Of a DNA stretch of 64,000 bases, positions 16,765 to 26,476 are shown in pieces. The DNA is taken from positions 62,001-126,000 of the forward strand of contig CANBNG010000008.1 of assembly GCA_947370975.1 (NCBI GenBank), read 5' to 3'. Below the pieces are notes generated by a model. The model searched no databases, was not told where the DNA came from, and saw only the letters and a program-made list of their open reading frames with translations. The DNA is from Beijerinckiaceae bacterium (GTDB taxonomy: Bacteria > Pseudomonadota > Alphaproteobacteria > Rhizobiales > Beijerinckiaceae). The position numbers were made by a program, and so were the translations under genes. Positions within the stretch are counted from its first letter, which is position 1; the number at the start of each line of letters is the position of its first letter.

Positions 16765-19700
16765 ATGTCCGAGACGTCCTTTCCCGTAATGCCTTTCGAT
16801 CCCTCCTTCCCGGAGGCGAGCGGCCTTTATTCTCCGTCCAACGAGAAGGACGCCTGCGGCGTTGGTTTCGTCGCCGACATGAAGAACCGCAAGTCGCATG
16901 ACATTGTGGCCAAGGGTCTCGAGATCCTGCTCAACCTCGATCATCGCGGCGCTGTCGGCGCAGACCCCAAGGCTGGCGATGGCTGCGGCATGCTCGTGCA
17001 GATCCCCGATCTGTTCCTGCGCGAAGAGGCCGGTCGCATCGGCTTCAAGCTGCCCGCCATAGGCGATTACGCGGTCGGCGCGCTGTTTCTGCCGCGCGAT
17101 GCCGAGGGTCGCAAAATCGTCGAGGCGATCGTCGAGAAGGTCGTTGCCGACGAAGGCCAGATCTTCCTTGGCTGGCGCGATGTGCCCGTCGATCCCTCGG
17201 GCCTTGGCGAGAGCGTCAAGCCGACCGAGCCCGTGCACAAGCAGATCTTTATCCAGCGCGGCGCCAATGCGCCCGATCAGGAGACCTTCGAGCGCAAATT
17301 GTTCCTGCTGCGCAAGGTCATTTCGAACAATGTCTATAATCTGAGCGATGTGCGCACACGCGGCTTCTATCCCGTGTCGCTGTCCTCGCGCACGCTCGTT
17401 TACAAGGGCATGCTGCTGGCCACCCAGCTCGGCGATTACTTCCTCGACCTGCGCGACCCGCGTGTTGAATCAGCCCTTGCGCTCGTTCATCAGCGCTTCT
17501 CGACCAACACCTTCCCGACATGGTCGCTCGCCCATCCCTATCGCATGGTCGCCCATAACGGCGAGATCAACACGCTGCGCGGCAACGTGAACTGGATGGC
17601 GGCACGCCAGGCCTCTGTCGCCTCCGAGCTGTTTGGCGACGACATCTCGAAGCTGTGGCCGATTTCCTACGAAGGCCAGTCCGACACGGCCTGCTTCGAC
17701 AATGCGCTCGAATTCCTCGTGCAGGGCGGCTATTCGCTCGCCCATGCCATGATGATGCTGATCCCGGAAGCCTGGGCCGGCAATCCGCTGATGGATGAAG
17801 AGCGCCGCTCCTTCTACGAATATCATGCTGCGCTGATGGAGCCGTGGGACGGCCCGGCGGCGGTCGCCTTTACCGACGGTCGCCAGATCGGCGCGACGCT
17901 CGACCGCAACGGCCTGCGCCCAGCGCGCTATATCGTGACGGACGATGGCCTTGTCGTCATGGCCTCGGAAATGGGCGTGCTGCCGATTCCCGAAGAGAAG
18001 ATCGTCACCAAGTGGCGTCTCCAGCCCGGCAAGATGCTGCTGATCGATCTGGAAGAGGGTCGCATCATTTCCGACGAGGAAATGAAGCACCAGCTGTCCA
18101 ATCTCCATCCCTATCGTGCCTGGCTCGACCGCACGCAGATCGTGCTGGAAGATCTCAAGAGCGTCGAGCCGCGCGCCTCGCGCACCGATGTGTCGCTGCT
18201 CGATCGTCAGCAGGCCTTCGGTTATACGCAGGAAGATCTCGCGATCCTGCTCGCGCCCATGGGCATGACCGGCCAGGAAGCCATCGGCTCGATGGGCACC
18301 GACACGCCGATCTCGGCCATGTCGAACAAGTCGAAGCTGCTCTACACCTATTTCAAGCAGAACTTCGCGCAGGTAACGAACCCGCCGATCGATCCGATCC
18401 GCGAAGAGCTTGTGATGAGCCTCGTGTCCTTCATCGGTCCGCGTCCCAATATTTTCGATCTCGAAGGCAATTCGCACAAGAAGCGCCTCGAGGTTCGCCA
18501 GCCGATCCTGACCAACGGCGATCTCGAAAAGATCCGCTGCATTGGCCATTTTGAAGATTCCTTCGACACCAAGACGCTCGATATCACCTATCCGTCCGAA
18601 AAGGGCGTTGAGGGTCTCGAGGCTGCGGTCGAGCGGCTGTGCGATCGTGCGGAAGCAGCCGTCAAGGGCGGCTATAATATCATCGTCCTGTCGGACCGCA
18701 TGGCCGGGCCCGATCGCATTCCGATCCCCGCGCTGCTGGCAACCGCCGCCGTGCATCATCACCTGATCCGCAAGGGTCTGCGCACCTCCGTCGGTCTCGT
18801 CATCGAGACGGGCGAAGCGCGCGAGATTCATCATTTCGCGTGTCTTGCCGGTTATGGCGCAGAAGCGATCAACCCCTATCTCGCCTTCGAGACCCTCGCC
18901 GCCATGGCGAAGGAATTCCCGGAGGAGGTCGATGCCTATGAAGTGGTGAAGCGCTTCATCAAGTCGATCGACAAGGGCCTGCTCAAGGTCATGTCGAAGA
19001 TGGGCATCTCGACCTATCAATCCTATTGCGGCGCGCAGATCTTTGACGCCATCGGCCTGTCGAAGGCTTTCGTCGATCGATTCTTTGCGGGCACGGCGAC
19101 GACCATCGAAGGCGTCGGCCTTCTCGAAGTCGCGGAAGAAACCGTCTCGCGCCATCGCGATGCATTTGGCGATTCGCCCGTCTATCGCACCTCGCTCGAG
19201 GTCGGCGGCGAATATGCCTATCGCACGCGCGGCGAAGCTCATTCCTGGTCGCCCGCGTCGGTGTCGCTGCTGCAACATGCGGTGCGTGGCAACAGCCAGG
19301 AAAAATATCGCGCCTTTGCGAAACTGCTCAACGAGCAGAATGAAAACCTGCTGACGATCCGCGGCCTGTTCCGCATCAAGAGCGCGCAGGAAGACGGCCG
19401 CATGCCGGTGCCGCTCGAGGAAGTGGAATCGGCCGCCGATATCGTGAAGCGGTTTGCGACCGGCGCCATGTCCTTTGGCTCGATCTCGCGCGAAGCCCAC
19501 ACTACGCTCGCCATTGCGATGAATCGCATCGGCGGCCGTTCCAACACGGGTGAGGGCGGCGAAGAGGCCGATCGCTTCAAGACGATGGCGAATGGCGATT
19601 CCATGCGCTCGTCGATCAAGCAGGTGGCCTCCGGCCGCTTCGGCGTCACGACGGAATATCTCGTCAATTCCGACATGATGCAGATCAAGATGGCGCAGGG

Positions 19701-21438
19701 CGCAAAGCCCGGCGAAGGCGGCCAGCTGCCCGGCCACAAGGTCGATGCGGTGATCGCGAAAGTGCGTCACTCGACTCAAGGTGTGGGCCTCATCTCGCCC
19801 CCGCCCCATCACGATATTTACTCGATCGAAGATCTCGCCCAGCTCATCTACGACCTCAAGAACGTCAACCCTGACGCGCTTGTGTCGGTGAAGCTCGTGT
19901 CCGAAGTCGGCGTCGGCACGGTGGCGGCGGGTGTGGCCAAGGGCCGCTCCGATCATGTGACGATCTCGGGTTACGAGGGCGGCACGGGCGCGTCTCCGCT
20001 TTCCTCCATCAAGCATGCAGGTTCGCCCTGGGAAATCGGCCTTGCCGAAACCCACCAGACGCTCGTGCTCAACCGCCTGCGCTCGCGCATCACCGTGCAG
20101 GTCGACGGCGGCCTGCGCACGGGCCGCGATGTCATCATCGGCGCGCTGCTGGGCGCCGATGAATTCGGCTTTGCCACAGCGCCGCTGATTGCGGCGGGTT
20201 GCATCATGATGCGCAAGTGTCACCTCAACACCTGCCCCGTCGGCGTTGCGACGCAGGATCCGGTGCTGCGCAAGCGCTTCGTCGGACAGCCCGAGCATGT
20301 CATCAACTTCTTCTTCTTCGTTGCCGAAGAAGTGCGCGAGCTGATGGCCGAACTTGGCTATCGCACCTTCAATGAAATGGTCGGCCAGATGCAGATGCTC
20401 GATCGCGACCGCGCGATTGGACATTGGAAGGCCAAGGGTCTCGACTTTACTCGCCTCTTCCACAAGCCTTTGGCGGCTGCGGGCGATGCGATCTTCCACA
20501 CGCAGTCGCAGGATCACAATCTCGGCGCAGTGCTCGACCGCACGCTGATCGCGCAGGCGAAATCAGCCATCGAGACGCGCGAGCGCGTGCAAATCGAGAG
20601 CTCGATCAAGAGCCTCAACCGCACGACGGGTGCGATGCTGTCTGGCGTCATCGCCAAGAAATATGGCTATTCGGGTCTGCCTGACGACACGATCCATGTG
20701 AAGCTCAACGGCACGGCCGGGCAGAGCTTCGGCGCCTGGCTTGCCCGTGGCGTCACGCTCGAACTCGAAGGCGAGGCCAACGATTACGTCGGCAAGGGCC
20801 TCTCGGGTGGCCGCATCATGGTCTATCCGCCCAAGACGGCGAGCAAGATCGTGCCCCATGAATCGATCATCGTGGGCAATACCGTGCTCTACGGTGCGAT
20901 TTCCGGTGAATGCTATTTCCGCGGCGTCGCGGGCGAGCGGTTCGCGGTGCGCAATTCGGGCGCGATTGCGGTTGTCGAAGGCACCGGCGATCACGGCTGC
21001 GAATATATGACGGGCGGCGTCGTCGTCGTCATCGGCAATACGGGGCGCAATTTCGCGGCGGGCATGTCGGGCGGTATCGCCTATGTGCTCGACGAGGACG
21101 GCACGTTCGAGAGCCGCTGCAATATGGCGATGGTCGATCTCGAACCGGTGGCCGAGGAAGAGGAGCTCAACCAGCGCCTCAACCATCAGGGCGGTGATCT
21201 CGCCGGCCATGGCCGCGTCGATGTGATGAGCGACATGACGCGCTTCGATGCCGAACGCCTGCACCAGTTGATCGCAAATCATGCGCATTACACGGGCTCG
21301 ACCCGCGCGCAGGATATTCTGGACAATTGGGACAGCTACAAGAGCAAGTTCCGCAAGGTGATGCCGGTTGAATATCGCCGTGCGCTCGCCGAACTGATGA
21401 CACAAAGCGAGCAGCCTGTGGCTGTGGCGGGGGAGTGA
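16765..21438 (+). CDS. gltB: Glutamate synthase (NADPH) large subunit
   Basis: About 1557 residues from ATG 16765, with GGAG about 10 bases upstream; the alternative ATG 16648 would add a 39-residue non-conserved tail. After a short propeptide comes the class II amidotransferase nucleophile C31 (EKDACGVGFVADM), with HQRFSTNTFPTWSLAHP in the glutaminase domain. Then come the central domain, the FMN synthase domain with the 3Fe-4S Cys cluster (RKCHLNTCPVGVATQ, near residue 1150), and the C-terminal GXGXG beta-helix. It makes two glutamates from glutamine and 2-oxoglutarate. gltD starts 4 bases after the stop. Confidence 0.97.
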   Translation: MSETSFPVMPFDPSFPEASGLYSPSNEKDACGVGFVADMKNRKSHDIVAKGLEILLNLDHRGAVGADPKAGDGCGMLVQIPDLFLREEAGRIGFKLPAIGDYAVGALFLPRDAEGRKIVEAIVEKVVADEGQIFLGWRDVPVDPSGLGESVKPTEPVHKQIFIQRGANAPDQETFERKLFLLRKVISNNVYNLSDVRTRGFYPVSLSSRTLVYKGMLLATQLGDYFLDLRDPRVESALALVHQRFSTNTFPTWSLAHPYRMVAHNGEINTLRGNVNWMAARQASVASELFGDDISKLWPISYEGQSDTACFDNALEFLVQGGYSLAHAMMMLIPEAWAGNPLMDEERRSFYEYHAALMEPWDGPAAVAFTDGRQIGATLDRNGLRPARYIVTDDGLVVMASEMGVLPIPEEKIVTKWRLQPGKMLLIDLEEGRIISDEEMKHQLSNLHPYRAWLDRTQIVLEDLKSVEPRASRTDVSLLDRQQAFGYTQEDLAILLAPMGMTGQEAIGSMGTDTPISAMSNKSKLLYTYFKQNFAQVTNPPIDPIREELVMSLVSFIGPRPNIFDLEGNSHKKRLEVRQPILTNGDLEKIRCIGHFEDSFDTKTLDITYPSEKGVEGLEAAVERLCDRAEAAVKGGYNIIVLSDRMAGPDRIPIPALLATAAVHHHLIRKGLRTSVGLVIETGEAREIHHFACLAGYGAEAINPYLAFETLAAMAKEFPEEVDAYEVVKRFIKSIDKGLLKVMSKMGISTYQSYCGAQIFDAIGLSKAFVDRFFAGTATTIEGVGLLEVAEETVSRHRDAFGDSPVYRTSLEVGGEYAYRTRGEAHSWSPASVSLLQHAVRGNSQEKYRAFAKLLNEQNENLLTIRGLFRIKSAQEDGRMPVPLEEVESAADIVKRFATGAMSFGSISREAHTTLAIAMNRIGGRSNTGEGGEEADRFKTMANGDSMRSSIKQVASGRFGVTTEYLVNSDMMQIKMAQGAKPGEGGQLPGHKVDAVIAKVRHSTQGVGLISPPPHHDIYSIEDLAQLIYDLKNVNPDALVSVKLVSEVGVGTVAAGVAKGRSDHVTISGYEGGTGASPLSSIKHAGSPWEIGLAETHQTLVLNRLRSRITVQVDGGLRTGRDVIIGALLGADEFGFATAPLIAAGCIMMRKCHLNTCPVGVATQDPVLRKRFVGQPEHVINFFFFVAEEVRELMAELGYRTFNEMVGQMQMLDRDRAIGHWKAKGLDFTRLFHKPLAAAGDAIFHTQSQDHNLGAVLDRTLIAQAKSAIETRERVQIESSIKSLNRTTGAMLSGVIAKKYGYSGLPDDTIHVKLNGTAGQSFGAWLARGVTLELEGEANDYVGKGLSGGRIMVYPPKTASKIVPHESIIVGNTVLYGAISGECYFRGVAGERFAVRNSGAIAVVEGTGDHGCEYMTGGVVVVIGNTGRNFAAGMSGGIAYVLDEDGTFESRCNMAMVDLEPVAEEEELNQRLNHQGGDLAGHGRVDVMSDMTRFDAERLHQLIANHAHYTGSTRAQDILDNWDSYKSKFRKVMPVEYRRALAELMTQSEQPVAVAGE

Positions 21439-21442
21439 TCCG

Positions 21443-22861
21443 ATGGGCAAGGTAACCGGATTTCTCGAGATCGATCGTCGTGACCGTCGCTATGCGCCGG
21501 CCTCCGATCGTATTCGGAATTACAAGGAATTCGTGCTTCCGCTTTCGGAAGAGACCACGAAGGACCAGGCTGCGCGCTGCATGAATTGCGGCATTCCGTA
21601 CTGCCACAATGGCTGTCCGGTGAATAACCAGATCCCCGATTGGAACGACCTCGTCTACCACGGCAATTGGGAAGAGGCGTCGCGCAACCTGCATTCGACG
21701 AACAATTTCCCGGAGTTCACAGGCCGCGTTTGCCCGGCTCCGTGCGAGGCGTCCTGCACGCTCAACCTCGCCGATGCCCCGGTCACGATCAAGACGATCG
21801 AATGCGCCATCGTCGACCGCGCCTGGTCGGAGGGCTGGCTCAGGCCAGAAGCGCCTTCCAACAAGACCGGCAAGAAAATTGCCGTAGTCGGTTCTGGCCC
21901 TGCTGGCCTTGCTGCTGCCCAGCAGCTCGGGCGCGCTGGCCATGACGTGCATGTGTTTGAGAAAAACGGACGTCCGGGCGGCCTGCTGCGCTACGGCATT
22001 CCGGACTTCAAGATGGAGAAGCACCTCATCGACCGTCGCGTGAAGCAGATGGAAGGCGAGGGCGTGACCTTCCATTGCAACGTCAATGTCGGCGTCGATC
22101 TCACGCATGATCAGCTGGTTGCTGATTATGATGCGGTGGTGCTGGCAGGTGGGGCTGAAAAGCCGCGCGACTTGCCCATTCCCGGCCGTGAACTTTCCGG
22201 CGTGCATTTCGCGATGGAATTCCTGCCGCAGCAGAACCGTCGCGTCGGCAAGGAAGCGGTGCAGACCAATGCGCCGATCCTGGCGTCGGGCAAGCATGTC
22301 GTCGTCATCGGCGGCGGCGATACGGGTTCGGATTGTATCGGCACCTCGGTGCGCCAGGGCGCGCTGTCGGTGACGCAGATCGAAATCATGCCGCAGCCTC
22401 CGGAGAAGGAAAACAAGCTTCTCACCTGGCCCGATTGGCCGCTGAAAATGCGCACCTCGTCGAGCCATGAAGAAGGCGCGGAGCGCGATTTCGCCGTGAA
22501 CACGGTCGAATTCACGGGCGAAGCCGGTGTGGTGAAGGCGCTTCATTGCGTGCGCGTCGATGGCAAGTTCCAGCCCATTCCCGGCTCGGAATTTGAAATC
22601 AAGGCGGACCTCGTCCTGCTCGCCATGGGCTTTGTCGCACCGCTGTCTGAAGGTCTTCTCGAGGGTCTTGCGGTCAATCTCGACAATCGCGGGAATGTTG
22701 CGGCTGACACGCTCAGCTACAAGTCCTCGCGCGAGAAAGTCTTTGCCTGCGGTGACATGCGTCGTGGCCAGTCGCTCGTCGTCTGGGCGATCCGCGAGGG
22801 GCGCCAGACCGCACATTCGGTCGATCATTATCTGATGGGCGCAACTGTCCTGCCGCGCTGA
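21443..22861 (+). CDS. gltD: Glutamate synthase small subunit
   Basis: A 472-residue flavoprotein that passes electrons from NADPH to GltB. The N-terminal Cys clusters (RCMNCGIPYCHNGCPVNNQ and CPAPCEASC) bind 4Fe-4S centres. The FAD motif is KIAVVGSGPAGLAAAQQLGR and the NADPH motif HVVVIGGGDTGSDCIG. The C-terminal FAD contact is KVFACGDMRRGQSLVVWAIR. Full length, co-transcribed with gltB, and followed by a strong terminator. Confidence 0.97.
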   Translation: MGKVTGFLEIDRRDRRYAPASDRIRNYKEFVLPLSEETTKDQAARCMNCGIPYCHNGCPVNNQIPDWNDLVYHGNWEEASRNLHSTNNFPEFTGRVCPAPCEASCTLNLADAPVTIKTIECAIVDRAWSEGWLRPEAPSNKTGKKIAVVGSGPAGLAAAQQLGRAGHDVHVFEKNGRPGGLLRYGIPDFKMEKHLIDRRVKQMEGEGVTFHCNVNVGVDLTHDQLVADYDAVVLAGGAEKPRDLPIPGRELSGVHFAMEFLPQQNRRVGKEAVQTNAPILASGKHVVVIGGGDTGSDCIGTSVRQGALSVTQIEIMPQPPEKENKLLTWPDWPLKMRTSSSHEEGAERDFAVNTVEFTGEAGVVKALHCVRVDGKFQPIPGSEFEIKADLVLLAMGFVAPLSEGLLEGLAVNLDNRGNVAADTLSYKSSREKVFACGDMRRGQSLVVWAIREGRQTAHSVDHYLMGATVLPR

Positions 22862-22881
22862 GCGCAGCAAAGAAAATGCAG

Positions 22882-22909
22882 AAAAGCCCCGGTTTTCCGG
22901 GGCTTTTTT
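22882..22909. terminator. Bidirectional terminator between gltD and the L,D-transpeptidase gene
   Basis: AAAAGCCCCGG, loop TTTT, CCGGGGCTTTT followed by further T. The flanking A and T runs allow it to work on both strands for the two convergent genes. Confidence 0.93.
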
Positions 22910-22916
22910 ATCGGTG

Positions 22917-23591
22917 TCAGATCACCACAACACGCGATCCCACGGGCACGCGGTTGAAGAGATCGACGACATCATTGTTGAGCATGCGGATGCAGCCCGA
23001 GGACACTGCCTGGCCGATGGTCCAGGGCTCGTTGGTGCCGTGGATGCGAAACAGCGTGTCCTTCTTGCCGCGATAGAGATAGAGCGCGCGCGCGCCGAGC
23101 GGGTTTTCTATGCCCCCTTCCATATGGCGGGGCAGGTCGGGGCGGCGCTTGAGCATTTCGCGCGGCGGCGTCCAGCCGGGCCATTGCGCCTTGCGGCCCA
23201 CCTGTGCGTTGCCTTTCCAGAGAAAGCCCTGCCGTCCGACCCCAATGCCATAGGCAATGGCGCGGCCATCTCCGAGGATCAGGTAGAGGTAGCGCCTGCT
23301 TGTATCGACCACCAATGTGCCGCGCGGCTGGCGCATGGGCGCTTCCACCAGGGTGCGCGTCGCGGTGGGATAGGCGCGCTGGGGCGCGTAATAATCCTGC
23401 GCGGGCGCCCCCTGGCCATAACCGTAATCGTTGCTCGAATAGGGCATCCGCTCGCCAAGCGGGCGGTCGAGATATTGCCCGCGCGGATCGGCATAAGCGC
23501 CATAGGGGCCGGAATATTGCGCATAGGCGGGGGCAGTGGCGCAGAGGCCGAGCAAGCCAACCGCGAGGAGATGCGGCAAGGTGCATTTCAT
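22917..23591 (-). CDS. L,D-transpeptidase (YkuD domain)
   Basis: 224 residues from ATG 23591, with AGGAGG upstream. Signal peptide: MKCTLPHLLAVGLLGLCATA ending PAYAQ. A Tyr/Gly-rich linker (about 25-75) precedes the YkuD domain, whose catalytic motif is HGTNEPWTIG, then SSGCIRM. The Cys is the nucleophile, with His and Gly in place. These enzymes make 3-3 cross-links in peptidoglycan or attach proteins to it in the periplasm. It heads a minus-strand group of exported, cell-wall type genes. Confidence 0.92.
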   Translation of the reverse strand: MKCTLPHLLAVGLLGLCATAPAYAQYSGPYGAYADPRGQYLDRPLGERMPYSSNDYGYGQGAPAQDYYAPQRAYPTATRTLVEAPMRQPRGTLVVDTSRRYLYLILGDGRAIAYGIGVGRQGFLWKGNAQVGRKAQWPGWTPPREMLKRRPDLPRHMEGGIENPLGARALYLYRGKKDTLFRIHGTNEPWTIGQAVSSGCIRMLNNDVVDLFNRVPVGSRVVVI

Positions 23592-23701
23592 GTCTCGTGT
23601 CCTCCTGGAGCAAGGGGCGAGAACAGGCGCGTGAAGCCTGGTTCTTTCGAACCGTTGCGCTTGCATCTCGTTCCATGGAGAGCTCGGGGAGAGCGTAAAA
23701 A

Positions 23702-24973
23702 TCAGGGGCGCGGCCAGGCGAAATCATCAGCCCGCCCGGGCTGGGCAGTCTGCGGGCGACCCTGCACCAGCGAGCGCTCGATTAGCGCCGCCGCATCCTT
23801 GTCACCGGCCGGTCGCGCCTGCGTGACAAGCTTGCCGCCGGGCGAGACGGGCGGCGCAGTGAGGGGCAGGATCGGGCCCGCCGCCGGCCGCACCACGGGA
23901 GCTGGCACCGGCGGCTCGATGATGAGGGGGCCAAGAGCCGGGAGATCGAGTGCAGGCGCAGGCTCGCGCGTGCCGCTTGCAAAGGCTGCGGGGTCGAGCG
24001 AGGGCGTTGTCTTCTCCAGGATGCGGCGGATGTCGCCCTCGACGAAATGGGCAAGCTTGCGCGATCCAGCCTTGGTGAAATGCACGCCGTCGCCCGCGCG
24101 CAGGCGCACCATCTGTCCGCTGACATCGGGCCCATAGGCGGAGAAATGCCCGCGATCGTCGGCAAAGGCTTCCCAGGTGTCGACATAGGCAGCGCCGGTC
24201 TCGGCTGCTGCGGTTTTGTAGATTTCGTTGAAATCAAGCATGTCGGCAGCCAGCCGCTCGTTATTCATGATCGGCAGGCCGACCCAGATCAGCGGCACAT
24301 TGCGCTCGCGGAAGATCGCGCCCAGCGCCTTGGCGCGCGCGCTGTAAAGGTCTTTCCACTTCGGGCTGCGCGCCTCAAGGCTGGTTGTGCCCTCGCGCAG
24401 GGACTGGCGGTCGTTCGAGCCCACCATGATGATGGCGAGATCGATTTTCTCGCCGCTGCTCAGCAGGTCGCGCGCGGCTTTGGCCCAATCGTAATAATCC
24501 TCGCGCACAAGGCCGCTGTTTTCCTTCGTGCGGCGCAGGATCGCGATTTCGGGCCGTTCGGCAAAGGCTTCGCTCAGACCATTGCTCAGCAATTGGCCCA
24601 ATGTGTCGCCCAGAACCGCGATGACGGCCTTTGCGTCTGGCTTGTTCTGCGCGGGCGCGGCATTCGCGTCCGCCGCAGCAGGCGCGGCATTGGGATCTTC
24701 AATCGGCTGGCCTGGCTCGACGGGCCGGGCAAAGCCACGCACGGGGGCGGCGCGGCTGATGAAATGGGTGGGTTTCTGGCGGATGGGCGGGGCGCGCATC
24801 GCGCGCTGGCGATCCATGCGCTGCTTTTCGAGCGTCCAATAGGTTGAGGGGTTGCTGTCGTCGAGAAATTGGGCGAAGGCCGGCAGGCGCAAGACAGGCA
24901 CTGCCGCAAGGCAGGCCACCGCGAGCGTGGCTACGCGGGAGAAGCGGGCGAGACGGTGAGGCATCGGTCGCAT
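23702..24973 (-). CDS. Exported SGNH-fold protein, DUF459 family, with altered nucleophile block
   Basis: A 423-residue protein with a signal peptide (VATLAVACLAAVPVLRLPAF, then AQF). The DUF459 SGNH domain spans about residues 112-320: block I reads AVLGDTLGQLLSNGLSEAF, block III MVGSNDRQSLREG, and block V DGVHFTKAGSRKLA. In block I the expected GDSL Ser is Thr (codon ACA), so catalysis may be changed or lost. The C-terminal ~100 residues are Pro-rich. It lies between an L,D-transpeptidase and a lytic transglycosylase, so a peptidoglycan or surface-glycan role is likely but inferred. Confidence 0.85.
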   Translation of the reverse strand: MRPMPHRLARFSRVATLAVACLAAVPVLRLPAFAQFLDDSNPSTYWTLEKQRMDRQRAMRAPPIRQKPTHFISRAAPVRGFARPVEPGQPIEDPNAAPAAADANAAPAQNKPDAKAVIAVLGDTLGQLLSNGLSEAFAERPEIAILRRTKENSGLVREDYYDWAKAARDLLSSGEKIDLAIIMVGSNDRQSLREGTTSLEARSPKWKDLYSARAKALGAIFRERNVPLIWVGLPIMNNERLAADMLDFNEIYKTAAAETGAAYVDTWEAFADDRGHFSAYGPDVSGQMVRLRAGDGVHFTKAGSRKLAHFVEGDIRRILEKTTPSLDPAAFASGTREPAPALDLPALGPLIIEPPVPAPVVRPAAGPILPLTAPPVSPGGKLVTQARPAGDKDAAALIERSLVQGRPQTAQPGRADDFAWPRP

Positions 24974-24989
24974 GGCCCACTATAACCCG

Positions 24990-26288
24990 TTACAGACGTT
25001 TGCGCATCCGTTCCAGTAACGGCACCGAGGCAAAGCCGTCGGGCTCAATCCCGCTCTGGCGCTGGTAATGGCGAATGGCCACCTGCGCCTTCTCGCCGAT
25101 CTTCCCGTCGAGATCGCCGATCTGGTAGCCCATGCGCACGAGATGCTTTTGCATTTCGAGCGATTCATCGGCATCGAGCACGCGCGCATTGACCGGCCAT
25201 TTCGCGTGCAGCCCCGCGCCGCCCGCAAGACGATCCGAGAGCAGGGCGACACCCAGCGCATAGGCGCTCGATGTATTATAGGATTTGATCGCCTGGAAAT
25301 TGCGCGTGACAAGGAAAGCCGGGCCGTTCTTGCCGGCGGGCAGCATCAAGGCGGCTTCGCCCGTGCGCGGCATGCTCTGGCCATCGGTGCGCTTGATGCC
25401 GGCTTTTGCCCATTGCTCAAACGGGCGATATTCGTTCAGCTCGTGCTTGTGGAGCGAAAAGCCCTGCGGCAGAGCGATTTCATAGCCCCAGGTCCAGCCT
25501 TTGATCCAGCCGTGCTCGGCCAGATAATTGGCGGTCGAGGCAAGCGCGTCAGGCGCGCTGGTCCAGATGTTCTTGTGGCCGTCGCCATCCCAATCGACCG
25601 CATAGCTCATGAAGCTTGAGGGCATGAACTGCGTCTGCCCCATTGCGCCAGCCCAGGAGCCGAGCATGTTTTCAGGCTCGACATGGCCTTGCTCGAGAAT
25701 TTGCAAGGCAACGATCAATTGCTCGCGAAAGAATGTGCCGCGATAGCCGGCCGCTGCCAATGTGGCTAGCGAGCGCAAGGTGCTCATCTTGCCGCTGAAG
25801 CCGCCGTAATTTGTTTCCATGCCCCAGACGGCCAGCACCACGAATCGGTCAACGCCATAGCGCGCCTCGACCTTGGCGAGCGTCGTCTGGAATTCGGCCG
25901 CCCGCGCGCTGCCACGCTCAAGGCGAGAGGCTGACACGGCGCTGTTGATATAGTGCCAGATCGGCTTGACGAATTCCGCCTGTTTGCCGGCCGTGCGCAA
26001 GACGAGCGGGTCCGCGCTCATGCCATTGAAGGCAGCGTTGAATGTTGTGCGCGAAATGCCGGCCTTTTTGGCATCGGGCCAAAGCTCGCCGATGAAGGCG
26101 CGGAATTGCGTATCCAGGTCTTGGGTTTGGGCGCGTGCGCTCGCGCTGGCGGCCAGCATGACGCCGGCGCAAAACAGGGCAAAGAGCATCAGCGTGCGGA
26201 TAACCTGTCCGAACGAGAAGAAAATATCCCGCCGACCGAGCGGGCGCAGCGGCGTCGCTTGAATGCGAGCCTTTCCAAAACGCTTCAT
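24990..26288 (-). CDS. Lytic murein transglycosylase, MltB family with peptidoglycan-binding domain
   Basis: 432 residues from ATG 26288 (GGAG seven bases upstream). A long basic N-region leads to a hydrophobic segment, LMLFALFCAGVMLAASASAR, probably a signal sequence; ATG 26189 is a possible shorter start. The SLT_2 domain has the catalytic Glu in VWGMETNYGG and the block GAMGQTQFMPSSFMSYAVDW. A PG_binding_1 domain ends the protein (MQKHLVRMGYQIGDLDGKIG). It cleaves the glycan strand to 1,6-anhydromuramic ends. It lies 16 bases upstream of the DUF459 gene, in an apparent operon. Confidence 0.92.
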   Translation of the reverse strand: MKRFGKARIQATPLRPLGRRDIFFSFGQVIRTLMLFALFCAGVMLAASASARAQTQDLDTQFRAFIGELWPDAKKAGISRTTFNAAFNGMSADPLVLRTAGKQAEFVKPIWHYINSAVSASRLERGSARAAEFQTTLAKVEARYGVDRFVVLAVWGMETNYGGFSGKMSTLRSLATLAAAGYRGTFFREQLIVALQILEQGHVEPENMLGSWAGAMGQTQFMPSSFMSYAVDWDGDGHKNIWTSAPDALASTANYLAEHGWIKGWTWGYEIALPQGFSLHKHELNEYRPFEQWAKAGIKRTDGQSMPRTGEAALMLPAGKNGPAFLVTRNFQAIKSYNTSSAYALGVALLSDRLAGGAGLHAKWPVNARVLDADESLEMQKHLVRMGYQIGDLDGKIGEKAQVAIRHYQRQSGIEPDGFASVPLLERMRKRL

Positions 26289-26476
26289 CACCAAACTCCG
26301 AACGCGGCACACCGGCCACGGACAAGCCAACATAAGGCCCAGTTATTTCAGAAATCTTTACCACGATGCACGAAAGCGTCGAGCTTGGCCGGGGGTTTAC
26401 GAATTGCCCCGCAGGCTTGATGATTGCGCCATCAGAACGGGCCACAAGGCCCACGTCACACCACAGGGAGGTTGAT

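Noticed and set aside
17470..20517. Long antisense open frame (1015 codons) inside gltB
   Set aside because: GC-rich codon bias opens the opposite frame; its translation is low-complexity His/Arg/Gly-rich and gltB is unmistakable on the plus strand.
24047..24847. Plus-strand frame over the DUF459 gene
   Set aside because: Shadow frame; the minus-strand protein has signal peptide and SGNH blocks.
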